Below are positions 34,959 to 47,305 of a stretch of DNA of 64,000 nt, in pieces; positions within the stretch are counted from its first letter, which is position 1, and each line of letters begins with the position of its first letter. The position numbers were made by a program, and so were the translations under genes. Under the pieces are notes generated by a model. The model saw only the letters and a list, made by a program, of their open reading frames with translations. It did not search any database and had not been told where the DNA came from. This stretch comes from Rhynchosporium graminicola (lineage: Eukaryota > Ascomycota > Leotiomycetes > Helotiales > Ploettnerulaceae): the NCBI GenBank assembly GCA_900074885.1, contig FJUW01000002.1, positions 1,067,001 to 1,131,000 on the forward strand. Reading direction: 5' to 3'.

Positions 34959-35820
34959 GATGACTTACTCTGTAGCGAAGAGTGAGATGGATTGCGAACA
35001 GGAAAGTGGTTGTTGACTTGGAAGCTGCTCACCCCCATTCTTCACTTGGAGTCTCAATGACATTATGCCACCAATTTTGACCTTCCCTATTTGGCCGACG
35101 CGCTGTGGACTACATACATGAAAACGCGGAGGCCAGTTCTGGAGAATAACCAAGTATATTTAGTAGGACTAAAAGGAAGTACGAATGATAATGATACATT
35201 ATGGCTTATAGGAGACTTTAGAAAAAAGGACTTCCGAGTAGAGAAAAGAGAAGAGATGACCGAGTCGCCAATCCATCTCCGGTGAATTGATTCGAGCGAA
35301 CTGCATTTCGTGTTCCTCCAGCTGAAGTGTTTATCCATTTTCAAGACTTCACATAGCTGTACTGCAATATAGAATCATGGGGTGAGCTCTTGCTAGACCA
35401 GGAATTGCAGTTGAACCGACTTCGGCCATATCTTTGTGGTATTTTTCACGTGTTCAATTTCGTGGTTGCTTCGCGACCATTCGCGGCCACCACGCGTTGA
35501 ACCAATTGCGGATGCATGGCGATGTGAAGCATCGCAGCGTAACCACATCGTCCATTGACGATGTCTCTGTAATCGAGCGCTTACACGCATATCGCGCCAA
35601 GTAGTGATAGAACCATAATTCGAGGTTCAATCAGCGCCCCTTTCCTGGGTGAATCATCCAGCGCTTCAGCGCTCATGCAAACCACTGAGAGTTGACCCCG
35701 CTAAAAATGTCGGTAAGGATGGGCAGATGATGCCGTTGTGCCAAATTTTGTTGATATGAGCTGGGCAAACCCAACTTCTTCAAATGCTCTTCACAACAAT
35801 CCAACCTTCGAGTGATTATC
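34959..35820. promoter_or_regulatory. divergent promoter region
   Basis: 862 bp between the aminotransferase start (-) and the Tpa1/Ofd1-type gene start (+). Short frames only. No specific element recognised. Confidence 0.4.
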
Positions 35821-37923
35821 ATGAAGCGTAAGGCAGATACTCAATTGAATGACCAGAATGGCAAAGGCATCCTTAAGAAACGTGCCAAGACAGGTATGGG
35901 CCCTTGAGTTTCCCACAAACATCCCACCAGATGTTGATAGCTTCGAATAGTTCTAGCAGAGGAAGACGTCCATAAAAGTTTTCGGAAAGGGCTTTTTGCC
36001 AAAGATGTGCTGGGGGAATACACCAAAGGCTATGCCGAATCCGAACCATACAAACATAGTGTTATCAATTCCCTGATCAACGACGAACTCCTGCGTTCCG
36101 TCCGCGATGAAATTAAAGAGAATGTCCAATTCGCCCCGAAAGAAACCGATATCTACAAGATTCACCAGTCCGGAGATCTGGCAAACTTAGACGGACTGGA
36201 TGATGGTGCCCTCGAGAAGTTGCCCTCTCTGCTGAGGCTGAGAGACGCGATGTACTCGTCCAAATTCAGGAAATACGTATCTACGATTACGGGATCTGGG
36301 GAATTGAGCGGCAGGAAGACCGATATGGCGATCAATGTCTATACTCCTGGATGTCATTTGCTGTGCCACGACGATGTGATTGGAAGTCGGAGAATTAGTT
36401 ACATCCTGTATCTGACGGATCCAGATATACCTTGGAAGGAGGAATGGGGTGGTGCGTTGAGATTGTTTCCTACGACTACGCATGAGGACGATGGAGTCAA
36501 GACCATTACTCCCACGCCCGATACTACGAAATCTATACCTCCTGCCTGGAACCAGCTGAGTTTCTTCGCCGTCCAGCCCGGCCTGAGCTTCCACGATGTC
36601 GAGGAAGTCTACCATGCCGAGAATGAAGAACAATTGAAGAAAGATGGTGGTAGAATCAGAATGGCAATCAGTGGCTGGTTCCACATTCCCCAGATAGGAG
36701 AGGAGGGCTACATAGAAGGCGAAGAGGAGAAATGGGGGAAGAATAGCAGCTTGAAGCAACTGCAAGGCAATCCAGACCGATACGATTCGCCCAAACCACA
36801 GCCCATTATCGTGGAAGTTCCTGCAGAGCCGACGACTGAGAAGGAATTGACCGAATTCGATCTCGACTTTTTGCTGAAATACATGGCCCCAACATATCTT
36901 ACACCTGATACGCTGGAAGATATGGCAGAAAGCTTTATGGATGCATCAACAGTCACACTTGATGGTCTTCTGTCCAACAAGTTCTCTGCTAGAGTTCGGG
37001 AATACATCGAAGCCCAAGAAGCATCTCCTCTTCCTACCAGCAGTGCTGAAATCGAAAAGGGGTCTTGGAAAGTTGCTAAGCCGCCACATAAACATCGGTT
37101 CTTATATATGCAGCCTTTCAACAGCTCGGATGTCGATAAAGCTTCTTTGGATGATCCAATCAAGGAGTTGACGGAGATCTTTTTACCAAGTCGGCATTTC
37201 AGATTATGGTTGGAGATTGCTACGAAGTGCAACGTTCAGAACTACGATATTTTGGCAAGGAGATTCAGGCGTGGACTTGATTATGCTCTTGCTACCAGTC
37301 ATGATGGTGAGCCGAGGTTGGAGGTCAGTCTTGGTTTGACTCCTACCCCAGGCTGGGGTGTAGATGAGGAAGAGATGGACTCTCAAGATACAGAAGATGG
37401 AGAGGACGAAGAAAATAGTGAGGGGAATGAAAAGGGAGACGGACCAGAGGCAAAGATACAGGCCAATGGATCTAAGCCCAAGCAGAACGGGGAAGCAAAG
37501 GCCAACGGCAAAATTACAGATCAAACGCCCAAGGAAGACGTGGAGGAAGAAGGAGATGAGGGAGACGATGAGGGAGACGATGTTGGTGGTCACGAAGTCT
37601 ACATGGCAGCCGACGACGACGAAGACGAAAATGAAGACGCCGCAGTGTACAAAACCTCCGACGAATCGCAAGACGATAACGTCCTCTTTACTATGCCAGC
37701 CTCCTGGAATAAAATGAGCATTGTCCTTCGCGACAGCGGAGTTCTCAAATTTGTCAAGTACGTCAGTAAGAATGCAAAGGGTGATAGGTGGGATGTCAAC
37801 GCTTCGTTTGGCGTGAAGATAGAGGATATCGAAGGGGAAGAGGAGATGGTCCCTCTGGAGGAGAGTGATGAGGAAGAGACTTTCAAAGGGTTTCCCGACT
37901 CGGATGATAGTGATTCGGATTAG
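35821..37923 (+). CDS. prolyl 3,4-dihydroxylase, Tpa1/Ofd1/OGFOD1 family
   Basis: Exons 35821-35893 and 35951-37923, 681 aa. The first exon encodes MKRKADTQLN. The N-terminal 2-oxoglutarate/Fe(II) dioxygenase domain has the metal ligands in HLLCHDDV (His and Asp, about residues 162-164), the second His in LSFHDVEEVYH, and the 2OG-binding Arg in IRMAISGWFHIP. A second, non-catalytic double-stranded helix domain follows (TEFDLDFLLKYMAPTYL onward) and closes with FTMPASWNKMSIVLRDSG. Inside the second domain there is a long acidic/Lys-rich insertion (about residues 470-590). Family members hydroxylate a proline on ribosomal protein uS12; S. pombe Ofd1 also controls the sterol regulator Sre1N in response to oxygen. 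Both roles are family knowledge, not shown here. Confidence 0.93.
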
Positions 37924-38830
37924 GATCCATAATCGAGCGCCGACATACGTAAGAATGAAGGGATTTGTACGGCCACGTTGAATATTCAGTCATGTCGGTA
38001 AATACAGGTATGGAGTAAATACCAGCTTGCTTGATGAGAACACGAATACACGATGTTACAAGTCTTGTATAGTACTTCATAGGACCCTGTTCATGACAAA
38101 GAAAGCTTCAGATCATTTTGGTAAGGCAGCAAGAAAAGCTTTTGCATCAGGACGACTTCTCTCGAAGAAAGAGAGAATGACCCCTTGTTCATCGCATTAC
38201 CTGTCAATCAGCTTCCTCTAGGATACTGATCTAATAATTCCTCAACTCTCAAACCTTTCAAATGCTCAAGACCTCTGCAGCTTCATCTAATACAAGTGGT
38301 ATGAGAACGTAGCGACCACCCTGCCGGACTTTCGGATCAAGGAAGATATCCCGAGGAGAGTACCCTTGATTTTGGAAGACGTTGAATAATCCTTCTCATG
38401 CTGCTAGCTCGGGCGGGAATTGCAAAGAGATTTCTATTCCTTCTCTTTGTTTTGTCCTTGTTTGGCTGTTCGCTTAAACCAGCTTTCCCCATGTGTGAGG
38501 AAAAGCAAAAGCTAGGGGAATCAACTGTCGACCTTCCTCCCTCAAGCAAAAACAAATTTATTCATTACTTAGCAGCTCAGCTCAGCTCATCGTCCTTTCG
38601 ATTCTGGCGCACACATCTCATTCTGCTGCATTCCTGCACAGAAGCCAAACCAGATCCTGTCTTACCTTTAGGCACGCAGCGCAGATATCTTGACTCGTGA
38701 AGCTCAGACTCCGGACCCCTACCTCATTTTCTACCGGTAATGCCCCCCTTACCTTCCGCTGGCGTAATCTCCCCCTTTTTACCAAAGCCAAAAGAAAAAC
38801 TCCGACTCGGTGGCCAAGGCGGTTTGGGCC
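37924..38830. other. intergenic
   Basis: About 900 bases; no gene supported. Several Ser/Leu-rich short frames exist near 38400-38700, but none has a domain. Confidence 0.45.
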
Positions 38831-38887
38831 GTGTTGAGCAATAGAGGGTTTTCGCACCTGGAGAACACTTTGGAAAAGACAGTTTCT
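38831..38887. repeat. left terminal inverted repeat
   Basis: Reverse complement matches 39515-39573 at roughly 80 percent over 57 bases, including an exact GCGAAAACCCTCTA core. Target-site duplication could not be resolved. Confidence 0.8.
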
Positions 38888-39392
38888 GAACCTTGTAATA
38901 CTAAATTAGCGTAAGGGAGACTATACCAGATTTTGCAGGTAGCAGACTGGGGTTCCTTGCTAGCCGTAAAGCATGACAAATAGCTCAATTTCCGTGATAT
39001 CAGAATCTTGTGCTATTGCTAGAATTTGACTGTGACGACTATGGAGAAAGAGACGATTCTAGCTATTGCTTTAGCTATATAGATTCGCAGAAGGAGACGT
39101 CGAAGGAGGAGGTTTTTGCAGTAGCAGAAAGCTATAGCACCAAGATATCGAGTTCCGTACGAGTATAATCGCTATACGTTTGATCTGGATTCGTGGCCCG
39201 AGAGAAAAGTCCTTATAACCTTCCGATTCTCTACTCCTGAGTTATATTAGCTTTGGCTGATTATGGTCTATAACGTCGATTTGAGGTACATACAGTATCT
39301 CTAGCCTCCGTAACACTCTAGCTGACGTTGAAATAGAAGCACGCTAAGCCTAATCTATACGACTTCAAAAACTGTCTACAGCAGATAGTTTT

Positions 39393-39409
39393 CTGTTCAC
39401 AGTGAACAG
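39393..39409. repeat. 17-base perfect palindrome
   Basis: CTGTTCAC-A-GTGAACAG, a perfect inverted repeat with one central base, inside the transposon remnant. Flanking T/A-rich bases extend the stem. Confidence 0.8.
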
Positions 39410-39514
39410 TTTTCCTCTGTTAGTCCGGACATGACTACTACAAACGGAATAGGTTGAACTTTAGTGGAAATTAGGTGGCCCTACGACTAAACCCGTTTCT
39501 GCTGTGCACGGCCA

Positions 39515-39573
39515 GGAAAACTGTATTTTCGAAAGTGTTTTTGACTGCGAAAACCCTCTAATAGCTCACAGCT
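39515..39573. repeat. right terminal inverted repeat
   Basis: Partner of 38831-38887, with shared core GCGAAAACCCTCTA and AAAGTGTT. Confidence 0.8.
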
Positions 39574-41800
39574 TTTGTTGCATGTCGAGATCTACCTGTC
39601 AAAACCCTGATCCGAGTTTGACAGCTGGATGTGGTGGATATGGATTTTCTTTTGGTGGGAGATCACACGTGAGTTACGACGACACGTGAGACTGTTGGTT
39701 GGGGCGTACCATACTTAGGTAGGTACTGTCCTCGATGCATGAGTTGATACTGTCGAGGTTGAGATAGTGTCAAAGCCTGTTCTTCGAATACGATAGATTT
39801 TACTTTTACGGGTAGTTCTCTACCTGTCAAACCGATTTCACAATTATTGTAAATCACGTGATGCTGCTGTGAGCAATAGAAACAGATCTGCGTTTTTACC
39901 TCCTGAAACTAGAATGAACTGGAATAAAGATGGTTTGGTTTGTTTTTGAGCCCCTATTTAACAGGTGGTTTAAAAAGGCAGTGAAAATTAAACTTGAGCC
40001 ATTCATTGAAAGCACAGATGACCAGCACTATATCTTAGAGGTGATAACTATGTTCCGGAGGCACTTAGATATGCCGGAGGAATGGAAGTCAACGGATCAC
40101 TCACGGTAATAATGGATCGGAGAAAGGGTGTTCCAGATTGCAACGACCTTCACAAGTGTTCGAAGTAGCGTTGAAGTAGCGGTGTAGAGGCAAAGATTTT
40201 TTATATTGAATTACTAAAAGCTCGGTAATTATGAGTATTCGAAGCATGCTTTAGAGAAAGGTGTTAGCTGTTGTTGCTTTTGTTGCTGCGATCACTGGGA
40301 CTATAGTTGATGGACTTTACATTAGTTCAGCTGTGATATTGAATGAACACAAATTCCAGCAATGTATAGTAGTAGTACGGAGGAGTAAACGTGAACCCAA
40401 GTACGTCCGAGCGATTCGAAATTATATCTCTCAGATCAGAACATCAAGATTGATAGTCGTCTCTGATCGACAAGAATTGTGCAGCCCCCATTGCATCGTT
40501 CTCAGCGCAACTCGCTCTCTCCAACTCCATCTTTCGCTTGAACTTCCTCGTAGCTACCAGAATAGACGATAATAATACCATAAGCAGAAGTAGCAGAAAG
40601 TCTCATCCAATCAGCGGGGATAGAATACTGAAGACTGTGAAGCCATAGCTTGCTCTTTGAAATCCTGTGTCGTTCCTCAATTTGTCCGTCGTGATATAAA
40701 CAAATGCCACCAATAACCATGCGAATTTTCTCTCCAAAAATACAGAGTATCGATTGTAGCAATACATGTAACCGCGAACGAATGTGGTTAATGAGTATGG
40801 TTGACACCGACAGGGTATACGGTAGATCCAGTTAAGGCGATTCAAACGCCATTCACTACATTGAATTCGCTCATTAACACCGGCGAGCGAGTGTGCTCGA
40901 TATGATGTCATCTTTGTACAGATGTCCCATGTAGCTTCTTTCGATATCAACCCACTATCTCGAACTATCTGTTCATCGAATGGATGGCCGATCAGTCACA
41001 GGTAAGACAAGAATCCTGATGCTGCTTCGTGAAGCGTTTGATAGTGGCACAGGTGATCAGACCAGAAGTCGTAGGATATCATAAAATCTCCAAGAAACCA
41101 AAAACAAGCAGCAGTCGAAGGAAGATCATCTTGTCCATAAAACGTGCTCTTTGCTCGAATTTTCCCTATTATCCTGTTGACCTGGTGAAATGCGATAGAT
41201 CAAAGCGGAGACGAGAAAAGCAAGGAGTGGAGCCCATGGATTTCTAAATGGCGCCATCCAGCCAATCAATACTTGTACAATCTGATGCAGCTAATTTGCT
41301 GAAAGTGCCCTGATGGCTACCTATCTGACTTGATCTTTCACATTGCATATTAAATGACATTTCATTGCGAAATCACGGCCAGTCACTTGGAAGCGTCTCA
41401 TAACTCTACGCTCACGATAATCTTTCAATTATCAACGTCAGATTTGACACGCAGAGACGGTGTAAATACTCGCCGCACGCGAGCGGAAGCGAGTGCGAAA
41501 AATGACGCCCTACGATCAAGCCAATTAGATCAGCTCTTGGCTCATAATTCCATCCAACGAAGTACTTGGTCATATCTTTCCCTCGACGTGTCTTGTGTGA
41601 CCTCAAAGCATCTCGCAGCGATTCTTCCCAAGAGGCTCGCAAGAAGCTAATGGCAGGTGTTTCGGATTCGCTTCTTTAGTGTCACGGTACTAGATATTTC
41701 ATTTTCTTCGATATCGTGCATATTTCTACTTCTGCTGTAAAGTGTCTCGTATACTCTCTTTCCGTTCTTCAAAGTCTAAGTTATATTCGTCGTTGTCAGG
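39574..41800. other. gene-poor, AT-rich sequence
   Basis: About 2.2 kb with no supported gene. Minus-strand frames at 40502-40950 are protein-like in parts but without recognisable domain. Two adjacent ACGTG words occur near 39670-39690. Probably old transposon debris plus the P450 promoter. Confidence 0.45.
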
Positions 41801-43632
41801 ATGTCGTTCTTCTATCTCAGAGCTATTGTACTTTTCTTCGTTTCCTGGATCATTTATGCCAATGTACATAATTGGTGGAAATTCAGACAATTGAGGAAAT
41901 GGGGAAAGCAGTACGGATGTGCAGAGGTTCCTGCGGTACCTAATGAATGGCCATGGGGAGTTGAGCGGTTATATGCCCTCTTCACTCAGATGAAACGTGT
42001 GTCTATCTCTATGCTCAGTTTGGATCAGACTTAGCCCGTCTTCCAAAACTTCCTTAACTATCTCAAATTTACACAGCTGGAGCCAAATGCTGACCAGTAC
42101 CAGACCTCGATTTCCTCGACGACTTCGTCGTGAAGCGATGCAAAGACATGGGCTGTTACACCTACCGAATGCACAACATCTTCTTCACCAGCGTCGTCTC
42201 CACTGACGAGCCCGAAAACATCCAAGCAGTCCTCGCCACCAAATTCCACGACTACGAGCTCGGCCCAGCCAGGAACGACGCCTTCCACTCCCTCCTCGGA
42301 AATGGTATCTTCACCGCTGAGCGCGAGCAATGGGCTCACTTCCGCCACCAACTGAAGCCTCAATTCACACGCGACCAAGTCAGCGACCTCGAGTCCGCCG
42401 AGCGCCATATAAACGTGCTCTTCAAAGCCATGCCTGAAACCAACACTGCCGGCTGGGTCGAGAGCGCAGATTGGATGCCACTACTCTATCGCTTCACGCT
42501 GGATGCCAGTACGGAATTCCTCTTCGGTCAATCGGTCAATAGCCAAAGCAGCGCGTTACACGCGCAGGACTCGGGGTATTCAGCGGAAGAGCAAGCGGAC
42601 ATCGCGTTTGCGGATGCGATGAGTAAGGCACAGGAACATGTGGTGTCATGCTTAAGGGTCGCGAGACCGAAGTGGTGGCCTGTTCCGAAGGGCCACTCAG
42701 AGGCTTGTGACATTGTGAAAGGGCTTGCTGACCAGTTTGTTCGGGGTGCTTTGAAGAAGAATGAAAATGAGGAGAAGAAAAAACCACAAGGAAAAGTAGG
42801 CGAGAGTGAGGATGGTGAGAAGAAGAAATTCGTGCTGTTAGATGCATTGGTAGCGGAAACTCGCGACCCGATCGAACTCCGCGATCAAGCTCTCCATGTC
42901 CTACTCGCAGGCCGAGACACGACGTCCGCGCTTCTAGGATGGTCGATCCTACTCCTCTCTCGCCATCCCGAGATCTACGCCTCTTTGCGCTCTATCGTCA
43001 TCTCTGTATTCGGCACCTCTTCTAACCCTCTCGTCGAACCATCTTTCGCCTCTCTGAAAGCATGTAAAGAACTAACGCATCTCCTCTACGAAGTCTTGCG
43101 TCTCTATCCACTGGTCCCAATCAACGGCCGCTTAGCCATTCGAGACACAGTATTGCCGACGGGCGGTGGTAAAGATGGGAAGCAGCCTGTGGCGGTTATG
43201 AAGGGTGAGCAGGTCGGATACCATAGCTATGTGATGCATCGTAGGCAGGATATTTGGGGCGAGGATGCGGATGTTTTCAGACCTAGTAGATGGGAGGGGA
43301 GGAAACTGGGATGGGAGATGATTGCCTTTTCAGGCGGACCGAGAGTTTGTTTAGGCCGTGAGTTGTTCTCTTTCTCCCTGTACTTCCGCTCTGACACGTC
43401 GTGCATCCCGAGATAATGCTAGATGTACAGTGATGGATGTGGTTTCCGGACTCGGCTAATGAAATTAGAACAATATGCCTTAAACGAAGCAAGTTTCTTC
43501 ATCGTGAGAGTATTGCAGAGATTTGACAAAATCGAAGCTCTGGATATGATAGGGCTATTGAAGAAGGGTCTTACAATCACCTTACAGCCTGGCGATGGGG
43601 TGAAGGTCAGGATGCACAGAGCCAGCGAGTAG
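41801..43632 (+). CDS. cytochrome P450, CYP52-like
   Basis: Exons 41801-41996, about 42098-43357 and 43469-43632, about 539 aa. Start of exon 2 is ambiguous between 42098 and 42104 (both in frame); the first gives PDLDFLDD. An N-terminal membrane anchor is followed by WWKFRQLRKWGKQYGC. Core P450 motifs are intact: the I-helix LLAGRDTTSALLGW, the ExxR in YEVLRLYP, FRPSRWE, and the heme loop FSGGPRVCLG completed by exon 3 as QQYALNEA. Motifs such as GNGIFTAEREQWAHFRHQLKPQF fit the CYP52/CYP539-type clan that omega-hydroxylates fatty acids or alkanes. Microsomal. Substrate not proven by sequence. Confidence 0.9.
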
Positions 43633-43896
43633 GCATAATTGCTTCCAATAAACCTATACAGGAAATTGCCAGGAATCTTCACTCTCATTGTAGAGTTATC
43701 TTGGTGTGTTAACGAAACAAGTGATTAAATAGCGAATGCATCGCCTAATAGCAAGGGTATCTCGAATCAACCTCCAAACCACTTGACGACAAACGAAAAG
43801 TCCATTACCAAATAAGCGTTCTCTGTCCTTGCTCCTGTGTAGACGAGTATGCACAATGACGATCTCGCTTCCCATCGCTAAAATAAACGACACTCA

Positions 43897-44679
43897 TCAC
43901 AACCTTTGCGAAACAGGATCATATACGTCGCCAGCTTCGTTCATGTATCTACTTCTCGTCAGCCACACCTCCACATCACAATCAAGCATGGTATCAAACT
44001 CACCTCCCGTTCCACTGAACAAACCTGTCTTCTTCTCCTTAGTATCCGGTTTATACTTCCCGAATGTCTCTTCCAGCTCCTCCTCAGTCCACCGTCTATG
44101 CTCCTCACTTCCCACATAAATCCCCTTCACATCCCTCGCAAACCATTTCTGATAATCCCGTCTTGGCATATACACCACCTTCAAAAGTTTCCCATCCTTT
44201 GTTTCATCTTTCTTCGATTTAAACTTATTCAATAAACTCAACCCTTTCTTTTCTTTTCCGCTTGTTTCTGGCGAGACTTCCGCCTTTTGACCCGGGATGA
44301 CATCGGGGATTATCGCGGGGATGAGACTATCATCTGTATATCGCTTTGGAAGGAGTTGTGGCACCGTAAACATGTGTCCACCTAGATTCGCCAATCCACT
44401 CGGCTTGAATGCTGGTTGTGGACGGCCTGTAGCTGTGAAATGCTGCTGGTCATGTTCCGAAAGCTCTGAAGGCAGCTCTTGTTGGATCAGGGCTTCGTTT
44501 TCGGAGTCTTCTGAATTTCTATTTTCCTGAAGAGTGTTGGGTGCAGGTGCGTATTTTATGGATGTGTTGTTCTCGTCGCGGTAGGCGAGCATGGTTGGTT
44601 GATTAGAGGCGGACATTTTTCTGGCGGAATTACGGCGGGCTTTCTCTTCGGGCGAGGAGAATGGGGTTGTGAAGGGCAT
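43897..44679 (-). CDS. conserved fungal protein of unknown function
   Basis: Single 260-aa frame, ATG at 44679. I do not recognise the family. The N-terminal part is Ser/Asn/Glu-rich and likely disordered; residues about 150-260 are better structured, with KVVYMPRRDYQKWFARDVKG, YVGSEEHRRWTEEELEETFG and DTMLDCDVEVWLTRSRYM. The tryptophans and conserved-looking charged segments suggest a real domain. It is convergent with the CYP52-like gene, 264 bp apart. A spliced C-terminal extension cannot be excluded. Confidence 0.65.
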   Translation of the reverse strand: MPFTTPFSSPEEKARRNSARKMSASNQPTMLAYRDENNTSIKYAPAPNTLQENRNSEDSENEALIQQELPSELSEHDQQHFTATGRPQPAFKPSGLANLGGHMFTVPQLLPKRYTDDSLIPAIIPDVIPGQKAEVSPETSGKEKKGLSLLNKFKSKKDETKDGKLLKVVYMPRRDYQKWFARDVKGIYVGSEEHRRWTEEELEETFGKYKPDTKEKKTGLFSGTGGEFDTMLDCDVEVWLTRSRYMNEAGDVYDPVSQRL

Positions 44680-45728
44680 CTTGGGAGATCTTTATATTGT
44701 AGTCAATAGTAGCTGGTTGGTTAACTATCCTGAGGCTGAGATGCTGGGCACCAAGAGTATTGTGGAGGCGGAGTTCTTGACCGTGATTGACAGGAAGCCG
44801 AGGTAATAGGCTCCAGGATACTTAATGAAGGTCCAGTGAGGGTATTGAGGGGCGATTACTGGTGGCTAACACAGCCTCAGGTGATACTCGAAAGTACGCC
44901 AAATGATGTAACTGATGATCAGTCTTTGTCCCAGGCAATTGCCAAGTTGAGGTCACGGCCCACTCGATCTCACCACTTTCGAGAAATGATATGCGAAGCA
45001 CGAGTAGTAAAAAAGATTTGAATAATGTACTCCAAGGCTTATTTGAGGCTTGGTGAGGCTTGGTTATCGAAGGAGGATCAAATGCTCGTTTGGGATGAGA
45101 CGGGATTGTCAACATGGACACGGGCCTGGGGAAGCGGATCTCCCCCGCATTGTCACTGCCACTTGGAGCTGTCATCGTGCATATACCCTGAGTATTAGCC
45201 ATCATTCCTTCCAGAACCAAAGAATGCCTCGAACACGTAATCGGAAGTCGTTACAGCTCCTGGCGGGGTAGTAGCCTCCGGTATATCTCAGGAAGATGTT
45301 GCACAAATCTTGGCTTAATGTAGTCGTCACAGATGTGAATGAAGCTGGAGTTCCCGGTTTCGCTACGTTCATTCATATCTCGTTTACTGATTCAGCAGAT
45401 TCGAGTCTCATTCCTTGCTGCTGCATCTGCAGCTATATTTGGTTCGATGGTTTTGGCAACACCTGCCATATCCTTATTTTGATCGCCCGGTAGGTATCTA
45501 TCAAGTAAAGATTCGGCTATCCCAGCTCTGTCCATTATTCTTTTGGTCTCATGCGAGTTTTGCAGACATAGGTTTCGCATCATAGAAGAAGAATCCCTCA
45601 AAGTCTGCAAATCGGTTGATCATATGAATGGTGCCTTATCTTGTATATACAAAGGACTCCCTTTGAACTCTCGACGCCACAACAAAAGAGATCTATCCAC
45701 ACAGCGCCAAGCAAATTCCCAAGCCAAT
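44680..45728. other. intergenic
   Basis: About 1.05 kb without a supported gene. Short frames at 45296-45610 lack family features. Confidence 0.45.
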
Positions 45729-47305
45729 CTAGATATTCCTCCTCTTCTTAAGGCCAATCAAACATTCCAATGGCTTCCTCAGAAAGCCCTCCCTAGTCTC
45801 CAACTTATCCTGATACAGCTCAAACTCATATCTCCGAAACGTAGTCGCCACAATAAGCGCCAACTCCATTTCCGCGACATTCCTCCCCACACACGATCTC
45901 GGTCCGTAACTAAACGGTATGAAGCCGGTTTTCTGCCTCTCAGTAAGATTGTTCCAACGATCAGGCACGAACTCATCGGCATTTGATCCCCAGATCTCTT
46001 TGGAGTGGTGGATGGTGTATGATGGGACGGAGAGAACGGTGTGAGGTGGGAAGTGCTGTCCGAAGAGCGTGATGCCTGGTCCAGGTGGCACGACGCGAGG
46101 GAGGCCGAGAGAGGATGTAGAGTGAATGCGAAGAGTCTCGTTGATGACATTCTGCATATATTTCAAATCTTTTACCAACTCAAAAGTCGGCACGGTCATA
46201 GAATTGGGAATAGCTGCATCAAGCTCCTCTTGGAGTCTCTCCACCACTCCAGGTGTAGCGAGCACCCAGTACATAATAGCGCAGGAAGTGTTGGATGTCG
46301 TGTCCGAACCGGCGATGAGTTGAGTAAGTGCTTCTGCAGTGAGTTCTGCACGGCCTAATTTCGCGCCATTTTCATCTTTGCCTTCCATTAATCTGGCGAG
46401 GAGGTCTACACGATCGGAATCGTGCTGGCCTTCTAAGCGCTGGCTGACTCGTGCGACGGCAATACCAGCTAGATTCTCTACGGCCGCGAGACCTTGGCTG
46501 AAGAAGGGATCGGGGAGGTATTTCGCGTATGGTTTGAGTTGTGGGAAACATCCTAACGTGCCCGAGACTTCTCCTCGACGATTCAAGACTTCGACTGCGG
46601 GTGCGTAGCTGATAGGTGATTCTGGAGTCTTTCGAATCTCTGTCATGTCCTTGCCTTTCGCTAACATGCCGAATGGTTGACCGAATGCTAGATCACCGAT
46701 CATATCGAATGCGAGGTAGTTGTACCAGTGTAAAGAATCGATTTTGGCAAACCCGCCGTGAGCGTTGGTGGAGAGTTTATCCCACTGTTGCACGAAGAGC
46801 TCGAGGTTCTGGTGCATATATTTCTCGAATTGGCCGATGCTTTTCGTAGAGAATGTATGGGATATTGTCTTTCGTTTACGGGTGTGTTCTGCTCGGTCGC
46901 GAGTGTTGAAGAGTCCTCGTTGGATGGAAACGAAGGCATCGTAGAATTGGCTGTAACACAATCAGCATCGACTCTCTCTCTAGAAACACACATAGCTTCA
47001 ACTTACGACTTCAAGAAACCATTTCCATGACCATATATCTCATGAATAGCAGACTCATCTGCAACACTGACATGATCTGGCTGGATCCTCACCAGCTTTC
47101 CATACTTCGCATGCGCATCATTGACGCTCAGGTATCGCTTACCCTGTCGAGCTTGCAGCAGTAGCCATAGATTCGAGAACTTCGCAGCGAATGGTCCAGG
47201 AATATTGCTTAATTCGGTATTGGATGTGAGATATGGTACGAGCCAGAAGAGCACGATGGCAACTGGAATGGCGTAGGGCGAAAGGATGATCTCGGCGATA
47301 GACAT
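45729..47305 (-). CDS. cytochrome P450, benzoate 4-monooxygenase-like (CYP53)
   Basis: Exons complement(45729-46950, 47007-47305), 506 aa, intron 56 bp. An N-terminal membrane segment (PYAIPVAIVLFWLVPYL) is followed by IPGPFAAKFSNLWLL. Motifs: I-helix LIAGSDTTSNTSCAI, ExxR in NETLRIHSTS, FVPDRWNN, and the heme loop FIPFSYGPRSCVGRNVAE. The long middle segments (DSLHWYNYLAFDMIGDLAFGQ and MEGKDENGAKLGRAELTAEALT) match CYP53, which para-hydroxylates benzoate as the first step of fungal benzoate breakdown. Members of this family also detoxify plant aromatic compounds. Membrane-bound in the ER. Confidence 0.9.

Larger units (their letters stand above)
38831..39573 (+). mobile_element. degraded DNA transposon with TIRs (Harbinger/DDE-like remnant)
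   Basis: A ~743-bp element bounded by imperfect terminal inverted repeats. Inside, the plus strand from an ATG at 39041 reads like the N-terminus of a fungal DDE transposase: METIL-type start, stop, IRRRRRRRRR, stop, then RYRVPYEYNRYTFDLDSW, PERKVLITFRFSTPEL and stops. The 'Leu-Asp-Ser-Trp...Ile-Thr-Phe-Arg-Phe' pattern with an Arg-rich stretch before it is what PIF/Harbinger-like fungal elements show. In-frame TAG codons fall where CAG is expected, consistent with C-to-T (RIP-like) mutation. Most of the transposase, including the catalytic part, is missing. Confidence 0.65.
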
